The notes under the pieces are model-generated. The model had not been told where the DNA came from and made no database searches. It saw only the letters and a program-made list of their open reading frames with translations. From Rhizobium sp. JAB6 (GTDB lineage: Bacteria > Pseudomonadota > Alphaproteobacteria > Rhizobiales > Rhizobiaceae), in NCBI RefSeq assembly GCF_003024605.1, contig NZ_PYJQ01000001.1:777001-841000 (forward strand): a stretch of 64,000 nucleotides of DNA, given 5' to 3'. The position numbers and the translations under genes are program-made. Below are positions 28,689 through 37,115 of the stretch, piece by piece; position 1 is the stretch's first letter; each line of letters opens with the position of its first letter.

Positions 28689-28907
28689 TGGATCCCGCAA
28701 AAAATTAAACCTGTCTCATTGCCGCGTTCCCGCGCGGCTGAGCTGTGCTATGGGCCTGTTTCTACAAAGATTCCGAGGATATTCGGATGCGTTTTTCGGG
28801 TGCGGAATGGCTGCTTTCCACAGGGGCAGGAAGGAACTTATTAACCAACCTTGCCCTATTCGATTTGAGAAGCCAACGGCAATATCAATGACTGGGTTGC
28901 AGGTCTC

Positions 28908-31880
28908 ATGCGTCTTTCCCGAACGACACTTTCGAATGCGTCACAAGGCGTCCAGCCCGAGGGCGATCTGGACCCGGAGCAGGCCGCCGAAGAGGCGCGC
29001 CGGGCCGAGCAGATCGCTGCTCGCCGCGCATTCCTGGAAGAGAAGATTCGCAACGCTCGGGAAGCCAAGCGCAAGGCTGAAGAGCAGCGCCGGGCCGAGG
29101 AGAAGCGCCTTGCTGAAGAAGTGAGAAAGCGCACCGCCGCCGCGCCGCCGCCGGTCGTGGAGGCGCTCCAGGCCGCGGCGGTTGCGAGCGAGCAGGAAAT
29201 GCCGGTTCTGCCGCAGGGAATCTCTGCGGAGGATCTCGCGTCCCCCGGTTGGCAGAATGCCTTCCTGATGGGACCGAATGTGCGCTTCACCCGCACCCGC
29301 GAAAATGAAATCATCAGCCGCCGACCGCCTCCCGAACCTCGGGCTGAAGTCAAGCCTCCCGTTGCCTCGCATGCGGCGATGCGGGTGATGGAGCCGCCGG
29401 CCGTCGAGGTTCTGATCGCCGCCGCTGCTCGGCAGCCGGTGCAATCGTCAGAGTTCCATGTGCCCGCGCTCGAAGACATGCCGCTGGTGGTGGAAGGCTA
29501 CATTCCGACAGTAATTCAGAATTCCCCGGCAACCGAGCCGGACGCATTGGAGATGACCGTTATCGCTACCGCATTCTCGAAAGCTCCCGCGATTGCGCTG
29601 GATGCTTCCCCTGTACAGTCAAGTGTTTCCGAGTCCGTAGCCGCGCCTGTGGTCGAGTCGCGTCTTGCCCATCTTTCCGATTTTGCCTTCTGGGACGCGA
29701 TGCCGTTCGACGGCGAGTTCGTCTCCGCCCTGAAGGGTGAGCCGAAGCAACCGGCGACGGCGTCCAAGCCGGAGATCGATGCCGAATCGATCATCGCCAA
29801 GTTCCGCGTCGTCGAGTGCCGCCGTCCGGCCGCAGCCGTCGAGCCGCAGCCCGTTGTCGTACTGCCTCCGGCAGTGGAGGTTGCGGCACCGGTCGAAACC
29901 GCTTCCAGCCAGCCGGCAGATATGAGCACACCGGCCATGGACGAACTCGCTGCGCTCGAGGCCGCCGTCCTGGCCCCGGTCATCGAAGTTGCGCCCGTCG
30001 CTGAGGAAGCGCCCCAAGCTGAGCCGCAGCTTGCAGCGGAGGCACCGGCCGAGACATTCGTGCCACCTGCGTTCGTAACTGCAGTCTATGGCACTAAAGC
30101 CGCTCCTGCCGTCGAAACCCGCCCCGCTCCGGTCATGGTCGTGGCACCGATGCCCAAGAAGGTTGTTGCGCCTGCGCCTGCCGAGCCGGCCGCCAAGGCC
30201 CCATCCACCATTCCAGCCGTCGAAGCCGCCGCGCAGCGCCTGATCGATGCACCGCCGTCGCCGATCTCGCCGCGCCGGCCCGTATCGCTGACGCCGCCCG
30301 AGTGGCGTCCGATCGCGCGTACCGCGGACGGCGAATACGAGCTTCCGCCGCGCGAATTACTGCAGGAGCCCGTTGCCCGTTCCGGCGTGATCATGACGCA
30401 GGAAACGCTGGAGCAGAATGCCGGCCTGCTGGAAAGCGTGCTCGAGGACTTCGGCGTCAAGGGTGAGATCATCCATGTCCGCCCCGGCCCGGTCGTCACC
30501 CTTTATGAATTCGAGCCGGCGCCCGGCGTCAAATCCTCGCGCGTCATCAATCTAGCCGACGATATCGCCCGTTCGATGTCGGCTCTGTCGGCCCGCGTTG
30601 CCGTCGTTCCCGGCCGCAATGTCATCGGTATCGAACTGCCGAACGTCAACCGCGAAACCGTCTATTTCCGCGAGATGATCGATTCGCCCGATTTCGAGAA
30701 GAGCGGCTATAAGCTGGCGCTCGGCCTCGGCAAGACGATCGGCGGCGAGCCCGTCATTGCCGAGCTGGCGAAGATGCCGCATCTGCTCGTCGCCGGCACC
30801 ACCGGTTCGGGTAAGTCCGTTGCAATCAATACGATGATCCTCTCGCTGCTCTACCGCATGACGCCGGAACAGTGCCGCCTGATCATGGTCGATCCGAAGA
30901 TGCTGGAGCTCTCCGTCTATGACGGTATCCCGCACCTGCTGACCCCCGTCGTCACCGATCCGAAGAAGGCCGTCATGGCGCTGAAATGGGCGGTGCGTGA
31001 GATGGAGGATCGTTATAAGAAGATGTCACGCCTCGGCGTGCGCAATATCGACGGCTATAACAGCCGCGTCGCCTCCGCCAAGGAAAAGGGCGAGACGATC
31101 CATGTCATGGTTCAGACCGGCTTCGACAAGGGCACTGGCGCCCCGATCGAGGAGCAACAGGAAATGGACCTGACGCCGATGCCCTATATCGTCGTCATCG
31201 TCGACGAGATGGCCGATCTGATGATGGTCGCCGGCAAGGAGATCGAAGGCGCGATCCAGCGTCTGGCACAGATGGCGCGCGCCGCCGGCATTCACCTGAT
31301 CATGGCGACACAGCGGCCTTCGGTCGACGTCATCACCGGCACGATCAAGGCGAATTTCCCGACCCGCATCTCCTTCCAGGTGACCTCGAAGATCGACAGC
31401 CGCACCATCCTCGGCGAACAGGGTGCCGAACAGCTCCTCGGCCAGGGCGACATGCTGCACATGGCCGGCGGCGGCCGCATCTCCCGCGTCCATGGACCTT
31501 TCGTCTCCGATGAGGAGGTCGAGAAGGTCGTCGCTCACCTGAAGCTGCAGGGCCGTCCGGAATATCTGGATACCGTCACGGCCGACGAGGACGAAGAAGA
31601 CGAGGAAGAAGATACGGCTGTCTTCGACAAGGGCGCGATTGCCTCGGAAGACGGTGACGATCTCTACGAGCAGGCGATCAAGGTGGTCATGCGCGACAAG
31701 AAGTGCTCGACCTCCTACATCCAGCGCCGCCTCGGCATCGGCTACAACCGCGCCGCATCGCTGGTCGAGCGCATGGAAAAGGACGGCTTGGTCGGCCCCG
31801 CCAACCATGTCGGTAAGCGCGAGATCATCTCGGGCAACCGCAATGGCGGCGGCAATTCGGGCAACGAGGACTTCGATTAA
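28908..31880 (+). CDS. ftsK: FtsK/SpoIIIE DNA translocase without N-terminal membrane domain
   Basis: A 990-residue DNA pump involved in chromosome segregation at division. The first 70 residues are a charged Glu/Arg coiled coil, followed by a long Ala/Pro/Val/Glu linker to about 450. The motor has Walker [13 protein letters not shown] (about 630) and Walker [15 protein letters not shown] (about 760), and the C-terminal winged-helix gamma domain is intact ([22 protein letters not shown]) for KOPS recognition. I see no transmembrane helix, unlike standard FtsK; rhizobia often have a second, membrane-bound copy elsewhere. A TTAACCAA half-site lies at 28841-28848. The start at 28908 has only a weak AGG upstream. 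Confidence 0.93.
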   Translation: MRLSRTTLSNASQGVQPEGDLDPEQAAEEARRAEQIAARRAFLEEKIRNAREAKRKAEEQRRAEEKRLAEEVRKRTAAAPPPVVEALQAAAVASEQEMPVLPQGISAEDLASPGWQNAFLMGPNVRFTRTRENEIISRRPPPEPRAEVKPPVASHAAMRVMEPPAVEVLIAAAARQPVQSSEFHVPALEDMPLVVEGYIPTVIQNSPATEPDALEMTVIATAFSKAPAIALDASPVQSSVSESVAAPVVESRLAHLSDFAFWDAMPFDGEFVSALKGEPKQPATASKPEIDAESIIAKFRVVECRRPAAAVEPQPVVVLPPAVEVAAPVETASSQPADMSTPAMDELAALEAAVLAPVIEVAPVAEEAPQAEPQLAAEAPAETFVPPAFVTAVYGTKAAPAVETRPAPVMVVAPMPKKVVAPAPAEPAAKAPSTIPAVEAAAQRLIDAPPSPISPRRPVSLTPPEWRPIARTADGEYELPPRELLQEPVARSGVIMTQETLEQNAGLLESVLEDFGVKGEIIHVRPGPVVTLYEFEPAPGVKSSRVINLADDIARSMSALSARVAVVPGRNVIGIELPNVNRETVYFREMIDSPDFEKSGYKLALGLGKTIGGEPVIAELAKMPHLLVAGTTGSGKSVAINTMILSLLYRMTPEQCRLIMVDPKMLELSVYDGIPHLLTPVVTDPKKAVMALKWAVREMEDRYKKMSRLGVRNIDGYNSRVASAKEKGETIHVMVQTGFDKGTGAPIEEQQEMDLTPMPYIVVIVDEMADLMMVAGKEIEGAIQRLAQMARAAGIHLIMATQRPSVDVITGTIKANFPTRISFQVTSKIDSRTILGEQGAEQLLGQGDMLHMAGGGRISRVHGPFVSDEEVEKVVAHLKLQGRPEYLDTVTADEDEEDEEEDTAVFDKGAIASEDGDDLYEQAIKVVMRDKKCSTSYIQRRLGIGYNRAASLVERMEKDGLVGPANHVGKREIISGNRNGGGNSGNEDFD

Positions 31881-31989
31881 TTGGGCAGGGGGATGACACT
31901 GGCTGCGGTCGCCGCGGAGAGTATTCAAACGCTCAGCATACTCCGAGCTAGCGTCTCCTCATGAGCAGCGCGTCAGATCGATTGTGATA

Positions 31990-32541
31990 TCAAACACGCT
32001 CGAGCTTGATATGCGGCACCGGCGGCAATTCGACGTGAATGGCATCCTCGCGCTGCACGCGGCCGCCCCTCGAGACGATACCCATGATCCCCGCCTTGCG
32101 GATCAGGCTGCCATTGGCATCCTTGTCGAGCACGGCATGCAGTAAGCCCTTCTGGAAATTGTCGATCTGCTTGCAGGGATTGCGCAGGCCCGTCACCTCG
32201 ACGATCGCTTCCGGGCCGATATGAAGGCGTGTCCCCTGGGGCAGAGAAAGCAGGTCTATCCCTCGGGTTGCGATATTCTCGCCCATGTCGCCCGGCGAGA
32301 CGGAGAAGCCTTTTTCGGTGAGCTCGTCGAACAGCTCTTCCTGGATGAGGTGCACCTGGCGCAGATTGGGCTGGGTCGGATCGACCGCGACGCGGGAGCG
32401 ATGCTTCACCGTCACCCCCATATGCGCATCGCCTTCGACACCAAGTCCGGTCAGCAGTTGAATATGATCTTTGGTCTGCTTGCTGAACTCGTGCACGCCG
32501 CTGCTGCTGACCGATGTCACATATATGCGCTTGTCGCCCAT
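31990..32541 (-). CDS. MOSC domain protein
   Basis: A 183-residue MOSC-domain protein, the domain found at the C-terminus of molybdenum-cofactor sulfurases and in YiiM-type enzymes that bind the cofactor. The conserved Cys is in VTGLRNPCKQIDNFQ, and GVEGDAHMG and GDMGENIATRGIDL match the fold. The start at 32541 has GGAAGGG upstream; an in-frame ATG at 32556 has none. It is divergent from a GntR regulator across a perfect palindrome, so it is likely that regulator's target. Substrate unknown; detoxification by molybdenum-dependent reduction is one possibility. Confidence 0.9.
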   Translation of the reverse strand: MGDKRIYVTSVSSSGVHEFSKQTKDHIQLLTGLGVEGDAHMGVTVKHRSRVAVDPTQPNLRQVHLIQEELFDELTEKGFSVSPGDMGENIATRGIDLLSLPQGTRLHIGPEAIVEVTGLRNPCKQIDNFQKGLLHAVLDKDANGSLIRKAGIMGIVSRGGRVQREDAIHVELPPVPHIKLERV

Positions 32542-32574
32542 GCCGAACCCTTCCATAAATGATCGAGATCTTAT

Positions 32575-32594
32575 AAATTGGTATATACCAATTT
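32575..32594. promoter_or_regulatory. 20-bp perfect palindromic operator between MOSC and GntR genes
   Basis: AAATTGGTATATACCAATTT is perfectly self-complementary and lies 34 nt before the MOSC start and 19 nt before the GntR start. The centre GGTATATACC resembles known HutC/UTRA-type GntR sites such as the PhnF site TGGTATAGACCA. It is the obvious candidate for autoregulation and for repression of the divergent gene. Confidence 0.8.
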
Positions 32595-32612
32595 TCAGGC
32601 GACAGTATTGCG

Positions 32613-33347
32613 ATGGATGGGAAAAATCAACAGGGCGAAAGCGTGAAGGCCGGTGGTGGCTGGGTGGGCGTTGCCGCGGAGCTGCGAACTGCCATCGAGA
32701 CGGGCCGGCATGCGCCGGGCAGCCGCCTGCCGAGCGAGCGCGCCTTGTCCGAGCAATTCGGCGTCTCCAGGGTGACGATGCGGCGCGCGATTGGCGAGCT
32801 GGAAGGGGAGGGCTTACTGCGCGTGGCGCGCGGCAGCGGCGTCTATGTCCGCGCCGACATACCCGTTCGTTTCCGACTGGGCGACAAGGTGCGGTTCAGC
32901 AAGGATTTGACCGCGACGGATGCCAACCTCACGCGCAAGGTTTTTTCGGCTAGGGAAGTTCCGGCAAGCGTCGATATAGCTGCAAGGCTCAATCTCCAAC
33001 CAGGCGAGGCTGTGCTGGACATGTGCGTGATCGCCTATGCCGACGCGCTTCCCGTCTCCGTCGTCACGCGCAGCTGCTCGGCTGAGCGCTTTCCGGCCCT
33101 GGCGGAGAAGTTCGCCGCAATGGACTCGTTTACGGCAGCCCTGAGGGAGTATGGCGTGATGGATTATTGGCGGCGCTCCACCGACATCACGGCCCGGATG
33201 CCCACGGAAGCAGAGGCGCGGCTTCTGCAGCAATCACGCCTTGTGCCGGTGCTTGCCTATGCCGGCGAGGACATCGATGCCGATGGCATTGTAATTTCCT
33301 GCCAGATCGGCTGCTTCGCCTCAGAGCGGGTCGTCGTGACCGTCTAA
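32613..33347 (+). CDS. GntR family regulator, UTRA (HutC) subfamily
   Basis: A 244-residue transcription regulator. The N-terminal winged helix covers about 18-85 (GSRLPSERALSEQFGVSRVTMRRAIGELEGEG) and the C-terminal UTRA ligand-binding domain about 95-240 (FSAREVPASVDIAARLNLQ; LVPVLAYAGEDIDADGIVI). Ligands of such regulators are small metabolites; which one is not visible. The ATG at 32613 has no clear ribosome site, and a GTG at 32643 with AGGG upstream is an alternative start just before the DNA-binding domain. It is divergent from the MOSC gene across the palindrome at 32575. Confidence 0.92.
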   Translation: MDGKNQQGESVKAGGGWVGVAAELRTAIETGRHAPGSRLPSERALSEQFGVSRVTMRRAIGELEGEGLLRVARGSGVYVRADIPVRFRLGDKVRFSKDLTATDANLTRKVFSAREVPASVDIAARLNLQPGEAVLDMCVIAYADALPVSVVTRSCSAERFPALAEKFAAMDSFTAALREYGVMDYWRRSTDITARMPTEAEARLLQQSRLVPVLAYAGEDIDADGIVISCQIGCFASERVVVTV

Positions 33348-33349
33348 TC

Positions 33350-34780
33350 TCAGATCTTCAGGACCTTGCCCGGATTCATGATGCCGGTCGGGTCGAAGGC
33401 CGTCTTGATCCGGCGCATCAGATCCATCTCGATATTGGAGCGGATCGTCGCGAGTTCGTCGCGCTTCAATTGTCCGATGCCGTGCTCGGCCGAGATCGAG
33501 CCGCCATGCTGCAGCACCAGCCCGTGCACGATCTTGTTGATCTCGCGCCAGCGGCCGATGAACTCCGCCTTGTCGGCGCCGATGGGCTGGGAGATGTTGT
33601 AGTGGATATTGCCGTCGCCCATATGGCCGAAGGCGCAGACGCGCGCGCCTGGCATGGCGGCGACGACGGCCTTTTCGGCTTCGGCCATGAATTGCGGAAT
33701 CTGCGCCACCGGTACGGAAACATCGTGCTTGATCGAGCCGCCTTCAGGCTTCTGTGCGTCCGACATGCTCTCGCGCATGTGCCAGATGGCCTTCTGCTGC
33801 GCTTCCGAGCTGGCGATGGCCGCATCCTGGATCAAACCGGCTTCATAGCCCTGTTCGAGCAGTGCGGTCATCATGCGGTCCGCCGTCTCGGCTGAATCGG
33901 AGGTGGAGATATCGATCAGCACATACCAGGGATGCGCCGTCTCGAGCGGATCGCGCACACCCGGAATGTGGCGCGTGGTGAACTCGACGCCGATGCGCGG
34001 CATCAGCTCGAAGCCGGTCAGCGCCGTGCCGCAGAGGCCGGACGCGTTCTTGAACAGCGTCAGCGCATCATCGACCGATTGTAGACCGGCAAAGGCGACC
34101 TGGTGGCCGAGCGGCCGCGGGAAGAGCTTCAGCACCGCGCCGGTGATAACGCCCAGCGTGCCTTCCGCGCCGATGAAGAGATCGCGCAAATCGTAGCCGG
34201 TATTGTCCTTCTTCAGGCGGCGCAAGCCGTTCCAGATTTCGCCCGTGGGCAATACGACTTCGAGGCCCAGGCAGAGCTGGCGCATATTGCCATAGGCAAG
34301 AACGGCGGTGCCGCCAGCATTGGTGGAAAGATTGCCGGCGATGCGGCAGGAGCCCTCGGAACCGAGCGAAAGCGGAAACATGCGGCCATGCTCGGCCGCA
34401 GCCTTATGCACATCGGCAAGAATGCAGCCGCCGTCAACGATCATCGTATTGCCGACGGGATCGATATCGCGAACGCGGTTCATGCGCTCCAGCGACAGGA
34501 TGATGTCGGAGCCGCCCTCACGCGGCGTCTGCCCCCCGACAAGACCGGTATTGCCGGTCTGGGGCACGATGGCTGTACCCGTCTCGCTGGCGAGCTTGAG
34601 GATGGCCGAAACCTCTTTCACCGAGCCGGGCTTCAGCAGCATGGGCGAGGCGCCATGATAAAGTCCCCGATTTTCCACCAGATGCGGCGCAAGTTCCGCG
34701 GGGTCCCGCACGGCATGTTTTTCGCTGACGATGGCGGCGAAGCGCTCGAGGAGGTCGGAAGAGGGGGCGGAGCTGCTCAT
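33350..34780 (-). CDS. FAD-linked D-2-hydroxyacid dehydrogenase (D-2-hydroxyglutarate dehydrogenase-like)
   Basis: A 476-residue flavoprotein with the PCMH-type FAD-binding domain (VPQTGNTGLVGGQTPREGGSDIILSLERM in two pieces; GNLSTNAGGTAVLAYGN) and the C-terminal oxidase domain ending in SAEHGIGQLKRDEL and FDPTGIMNPGKVL. These are features of the D-2-hydroxyglutarate/D-lactate/GlcD family, which oxidise D-2-hydroxyacids and pass electrons to an acceptor. Exact substrate is inference. It is 33 nt downstream of the Sua5 gene on the same strand and ends 3 nt from the convergent GntR gene. Confidence 0.9.
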   Translation of the reverse strand: MSSSAPSSDLLERFAAIVSEKHAVRDPAELAPHLVENRGLYHGASPMLLKPGSVKEVSAILKLASETGTAIVPQTGNTGLVGGQTPREGGSDIILSLERMNRVRDIDPVGNTMIVDGGCILADVHKAAAEHGRMFPLSLGSEGSCRIAGNLSTNAGGTAVLAYGNMRQLCLGLEVVLPTGEIWNGLRRLKKDNTGYDLRDLFIGAEGTLGVITGAVLKLFPRPLGHQVAFAGLQSVDDALTLFKNASGLCGTALTGFELMPRIGVEFTTRHIPGVRDPLETAHPWYVLIDISTSDSAETADRMMTALLEQGYEAGLIQDAAIASSEAQQKAIWHMRESMSDAQKPEGGSIKHDVSVPVAQIPQFMAEAEKAVVAAMPGARVCAFGHMGDGNIHYNISQPIGADKAEFIGRWREINKIVHGLVLQHGGSISAEHGIGQLKRDELATIRSNIEMDLMRRIKTAFDPTGIMNPGKVLKI

Positions 34781-34813
34781 GGCGTGTCCTTTGCCTGATG
34801 GTGCCGGGCTGAT

Positions 34814-35788
34814 TTATTCTCTGGGTGCGGCCGCGCGGCGCAGCCGATCGTTGATGGCCTCCCCGAGGCCTTCGTCGGGAATATGCGAAAAGGCGATGGT
34901 CGCGGCTCCCGTGGCATCGGCGCGCTTCATGAAGTCGAAAAGGTTGGCGGCGGCCTCCGGAAGGTCGCCTGCAGGGCTGAGATCCAGCACGGCAACGGCA
35001 TTTTCAATGCCGGCGATGACGGGTGTGCCGAAGCGGATCAGCGCCTCGTCCGCGAAAACCTCCTTCGCCTCGAGCCGCACGGCTGCACCCGGTGCATAAT
35101 GCGATGCCATCATGCCCGGCGCCTCGATGGCAGCCGAAGCTTTCTTCTTGCGCTTCAGCGCCTTGCCGGTCACCCGCTCGATCTCGGTGGCGGCCAGTCC
35201 GCCGGGCCGCAGCAGGCGCATCTCGCCATCCTCGACCTTGACGATGGTCGACTCGACGCCAACGACCGAGGCTCCGGCGTCGAGAATAAGAGTAATCCGC
35301 TCCCCAAGGTCGTCACTCACATGATCGGCGCTGGTGGCGCTGATCTTGCCCGACGTGTTGGCGCTCGGGGCTGCAAGCGGGCGTCCGAAGGCGCGGATCA
35401 GCTCGCCGGCAAAGCCCTGGGGCACGCGGATGCCGACCGTGTCGAGCCCGGCGGTGGCCAGCGGATGGATGCCGCTATCGGATCTCAGCGGCAGCACCAG
35501 AGTCAGCGGGCCGGGCCAGAAGGCTTCCGCCAGCTTGCGCGAGATCGGATCGAAGACCGCGTAGCGCTCGGCCATGGCGAGATCGCTCATATGGCAGATC
35601 AGCGGATTGAAGCGCGGCCGCCCCTTCGTCTCGTAGATCCGGGTGATCGCGGCGGGATTGGTGGCATCGGCGGCAAGGCCGTAGACGGTCTCCGTCGGCA
35701 GCCCGATCGGCAGGCCCTGGGCAAGCGTTGCCGTCGCCACCTCTATTGCCGTTTGCGGATGTTCGAGAATGTCTATGTGTCGTGCCAT
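34814..35788 (-). CDS. L-threonylcarbamoyladenylate synthase (Sua5/YwlC)
   Basis: Forms threonylcarbamoyl-AMP from threonine, bicarbonate and ATP for the t6A37 modification of tRNAs. The 324-residue protein has the YrdC domain first (GLPIGLPTETVYGLAADATN; KGRPRFNPLICHM; SAPSANTSGKISAT with the final Thr/Ser-rich loop) and the extra C-terminal Sua5 domain (from about 215), so it is the long Sua5 type. The family start MARHIDIL at 35788 is clear. The FAD-linked dehydrogenase follows at 33 nt. Confidence 0.93.
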   Translation of the reverse strand: MARHIDILEHPQTAIEVATATLAQGLPIGLPTETVYGLAADATNPAAITRIYETKGRPRFNPLICHMSDLAMAERYAVFDPISRKLAEAFWPGPLTLVLPLRSDSGIHPLATAGLDTVGIRVPQGFAGELIRAFGRPLAAPSANTSGKISATSADHVSDDLGERITLILDAGASVVGVESTIVKVEDGEMRLLRPGGLAATEIERVTGKALKRKKKASAAIEAPGMMASHYAPGAAVRLEAKEVFADEALIRFGTPVIAGIENAVAVLDLSPAGDLPEAAANLFDFMKRADATGAATIAFSHIPDEGLGEAINDRLRRAAAPRE

Positions 35789-35847
35789 GGCCTGCCTGCT
35801 TGCAGTTCAGGCCGTTTCTTATGCTCTTCGAGTTTTCGGATCAATCG

Positions 35848-36465
35848 TCAAAGCTGGCGAATGATGTCGCGAAGCTGCTCGTTGCGGGCGCCAAGGAGGA
35901 GAACGTTGCGAATGGCGATCTGCGGATCATGCGTGTGGAACAGCAGGCCGTTGCCGCGAATATCGCGATTGATCGTCAGCTTCTTATCTTCCGCTGCCTT
36001 ATCCGGATGGATGGCGACAGCGAAATACATCCGCGAATATTTGAGGCTGATGTCTTCGAAGAAGTTCTCTTGCTGGCCGATGCGGGCGAAGAAATTGGCG
36101 ATATAGAAAGCCCAGTTCACGTCCTCATACTGAGCGAATTGCGTCCGCGCCGCGGTAACGTGGCAATAGCCGAGATGCGGCGTGTCCTTCAGCGTGTGAT
36201 GAAAGATGAGTTTCGGGAAGCGGATGGACTTGTGGAAGCTGTTGAGCCGGTCATGAGTCTTTTCGCCGGCATCCCTGAGCTTCCGGGCCGTGCGCACAGC
36301 GACCTCCTCATGAGTGAGGTACTCCCGCTCTTCCGCCAGCCAATGTAGCTTGTTGCGGCTGATACGGCCCGTGCGCAGGAATTCGGTGTGCCCCGTCGTC
36401 GATACCGCTGGCGCCGGTTCTGGCTCGGCGGGCTTCCCAGCGTTGAAATATCTGAGTTTGGCCAT
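35848..36465 (-). CDS. Unknown rhizobial protein (possibly DUF6656)
   Basis: A 205-residue protein beginning MAKLRYFNAGKPAEPEPAP and containing SRNKLHWLAEEREYLTHEEVA, FHHTLKDTPHLGYCHVTAARTQ and SRMYFAVAIHPDKAAEDKK. No signal peptide or membrane segment. I think it belongs to a rhizobial family listed as DUF6656 but recall this only weakly; function unknown. It stands alone, with the B12 riboswitch region upstream on the opposite strand. Confidence 0.7.
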   Translation of the reverse strand: MAKLRYFNAGKPAEPEPAPAVSTTGHTEFLRTGRISRNKLHWLAEEREYLTHEEVAVRTARKLRDAGEKTHDRLNSFHKSIRFPKLIFHHTLKDTPHLGYCHVTAARTQFAQYEDVNWAFYIANFFARIGQQENFFEDISLKYSRMYFAVAIHPDKAAEDKKLTINRDIRGNGLLFHTHDPQIAIRNVLLLGARNEQLRDIIRQL

Positions 36466-36828
36466 GCCGGATCTCGCTATAAAACTCTTTGGACGACATG
36501 ATGAACGACGGAGCTTGAGCCGAGCTTGACCGCGCCGGCGCGAACGCCCCCGATAACGATTCTGCGGGCATCCTCCGCCGCCCGATTATCCCCTGATCGT
36601 CGGCCCTTCGCGGGCCTGTCGCAATCAGAATAAAGCGTCATTGGCGGAATGCGCATGCGATGCTCGGACCATCTCCCACACAAGCGCCCAAGTATTTGAA
36701 TCGCTTCTCTATATTCTCCCCAGCATGCAACCGTCCTATCGTCCGCTTTCGTCTATCGTCAAATTCGAAGCCGATGTCGCATTGCAGCGCAGCGGCCGAC
36801 GAGGCCGAGAGCTATGATGATATCAATC
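36466..36828. other. Intergenic region upstream of the B12 riboswitch, no gene seen
   Basis: This 363-nt stretch must carry the promoter of the gbc operon and that of the unknown gene at 36465. A TATATT hexamer at 36710-36715 could be a -10 element, but I find no matching -35. No ORF with coding character was seen. Confidence 0.4.
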
Positions 36829-37003
36829 TCAAGGTGCCGTCTGCTAGGGAGACGGAGAATTGGGAAGCCGGTCAAAATCCGGCGCTGCCCCCGCAACGGT
36901 GGTGGAGTGAGGCATGGCGGATAAAGCCACTGGGCCGACTGGTCTGGGAAGGTGCCATGGGGTCCTGGAAACAGGGCCGCTCCAGAGCCCGGAAACCAGC
37001 CTT
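36829..37003 (+). ncRNA. Cobalamin riboswitch
   Basis: The conserved B12-riboswitch elements occur in order: AAGGTGCC (36831-36838), a small hairpin, GGGAAGCCGGTC...ATCCGGC, then the invariant core GCTGCCCCCGCAACGGT (36884-36900), GCCACTGG, TGGGAAGG and the closing GAGCCCGGAAACCAGCC (36986-37002). This element binds adenosylcobalamin and usually lowers expression when B12 is plentiful. It leads directly into the Rieske demethylase operon; expression of that operon is expected to rise on B12 limitation. Confidence 0.95.
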
Positions 37004-37067
37004 GGGCATATATGGTTTACTGACCGCGGCGGGCGGTCGGGGCATTGCTTTCGGCCGTTCCCAGCGG

Positions 37068-37107
37068 CCTTGCATGTCCTCTGCTCGTCTTCCGGTATTG
37101 CGCAAGG
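37068..37107 (+). promoter_or_regulatory. Putative ribosome-site sequestering hairpin of the riboswitch
   Basis: CCTTGC (37068-37073) is complementary to GCAAGG (37102-37107), which overlaps the ribosome-binding sequence AAGGATAGG ahead of the ATG at 37116. No U-run follows any hairpin, so control is more likely translational than by termination. Confidence 0.55.
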
Positions 37108-37115
37108 ATAGGCAA

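Noticed and set aside
36660..37115. N-terminal extension of the Rieske oxygenase frame upstream of 37116
   Set aside because: The extra frame is the riboswitch sequence itself; the ribosome site and family N-terminus place the start at 37116.
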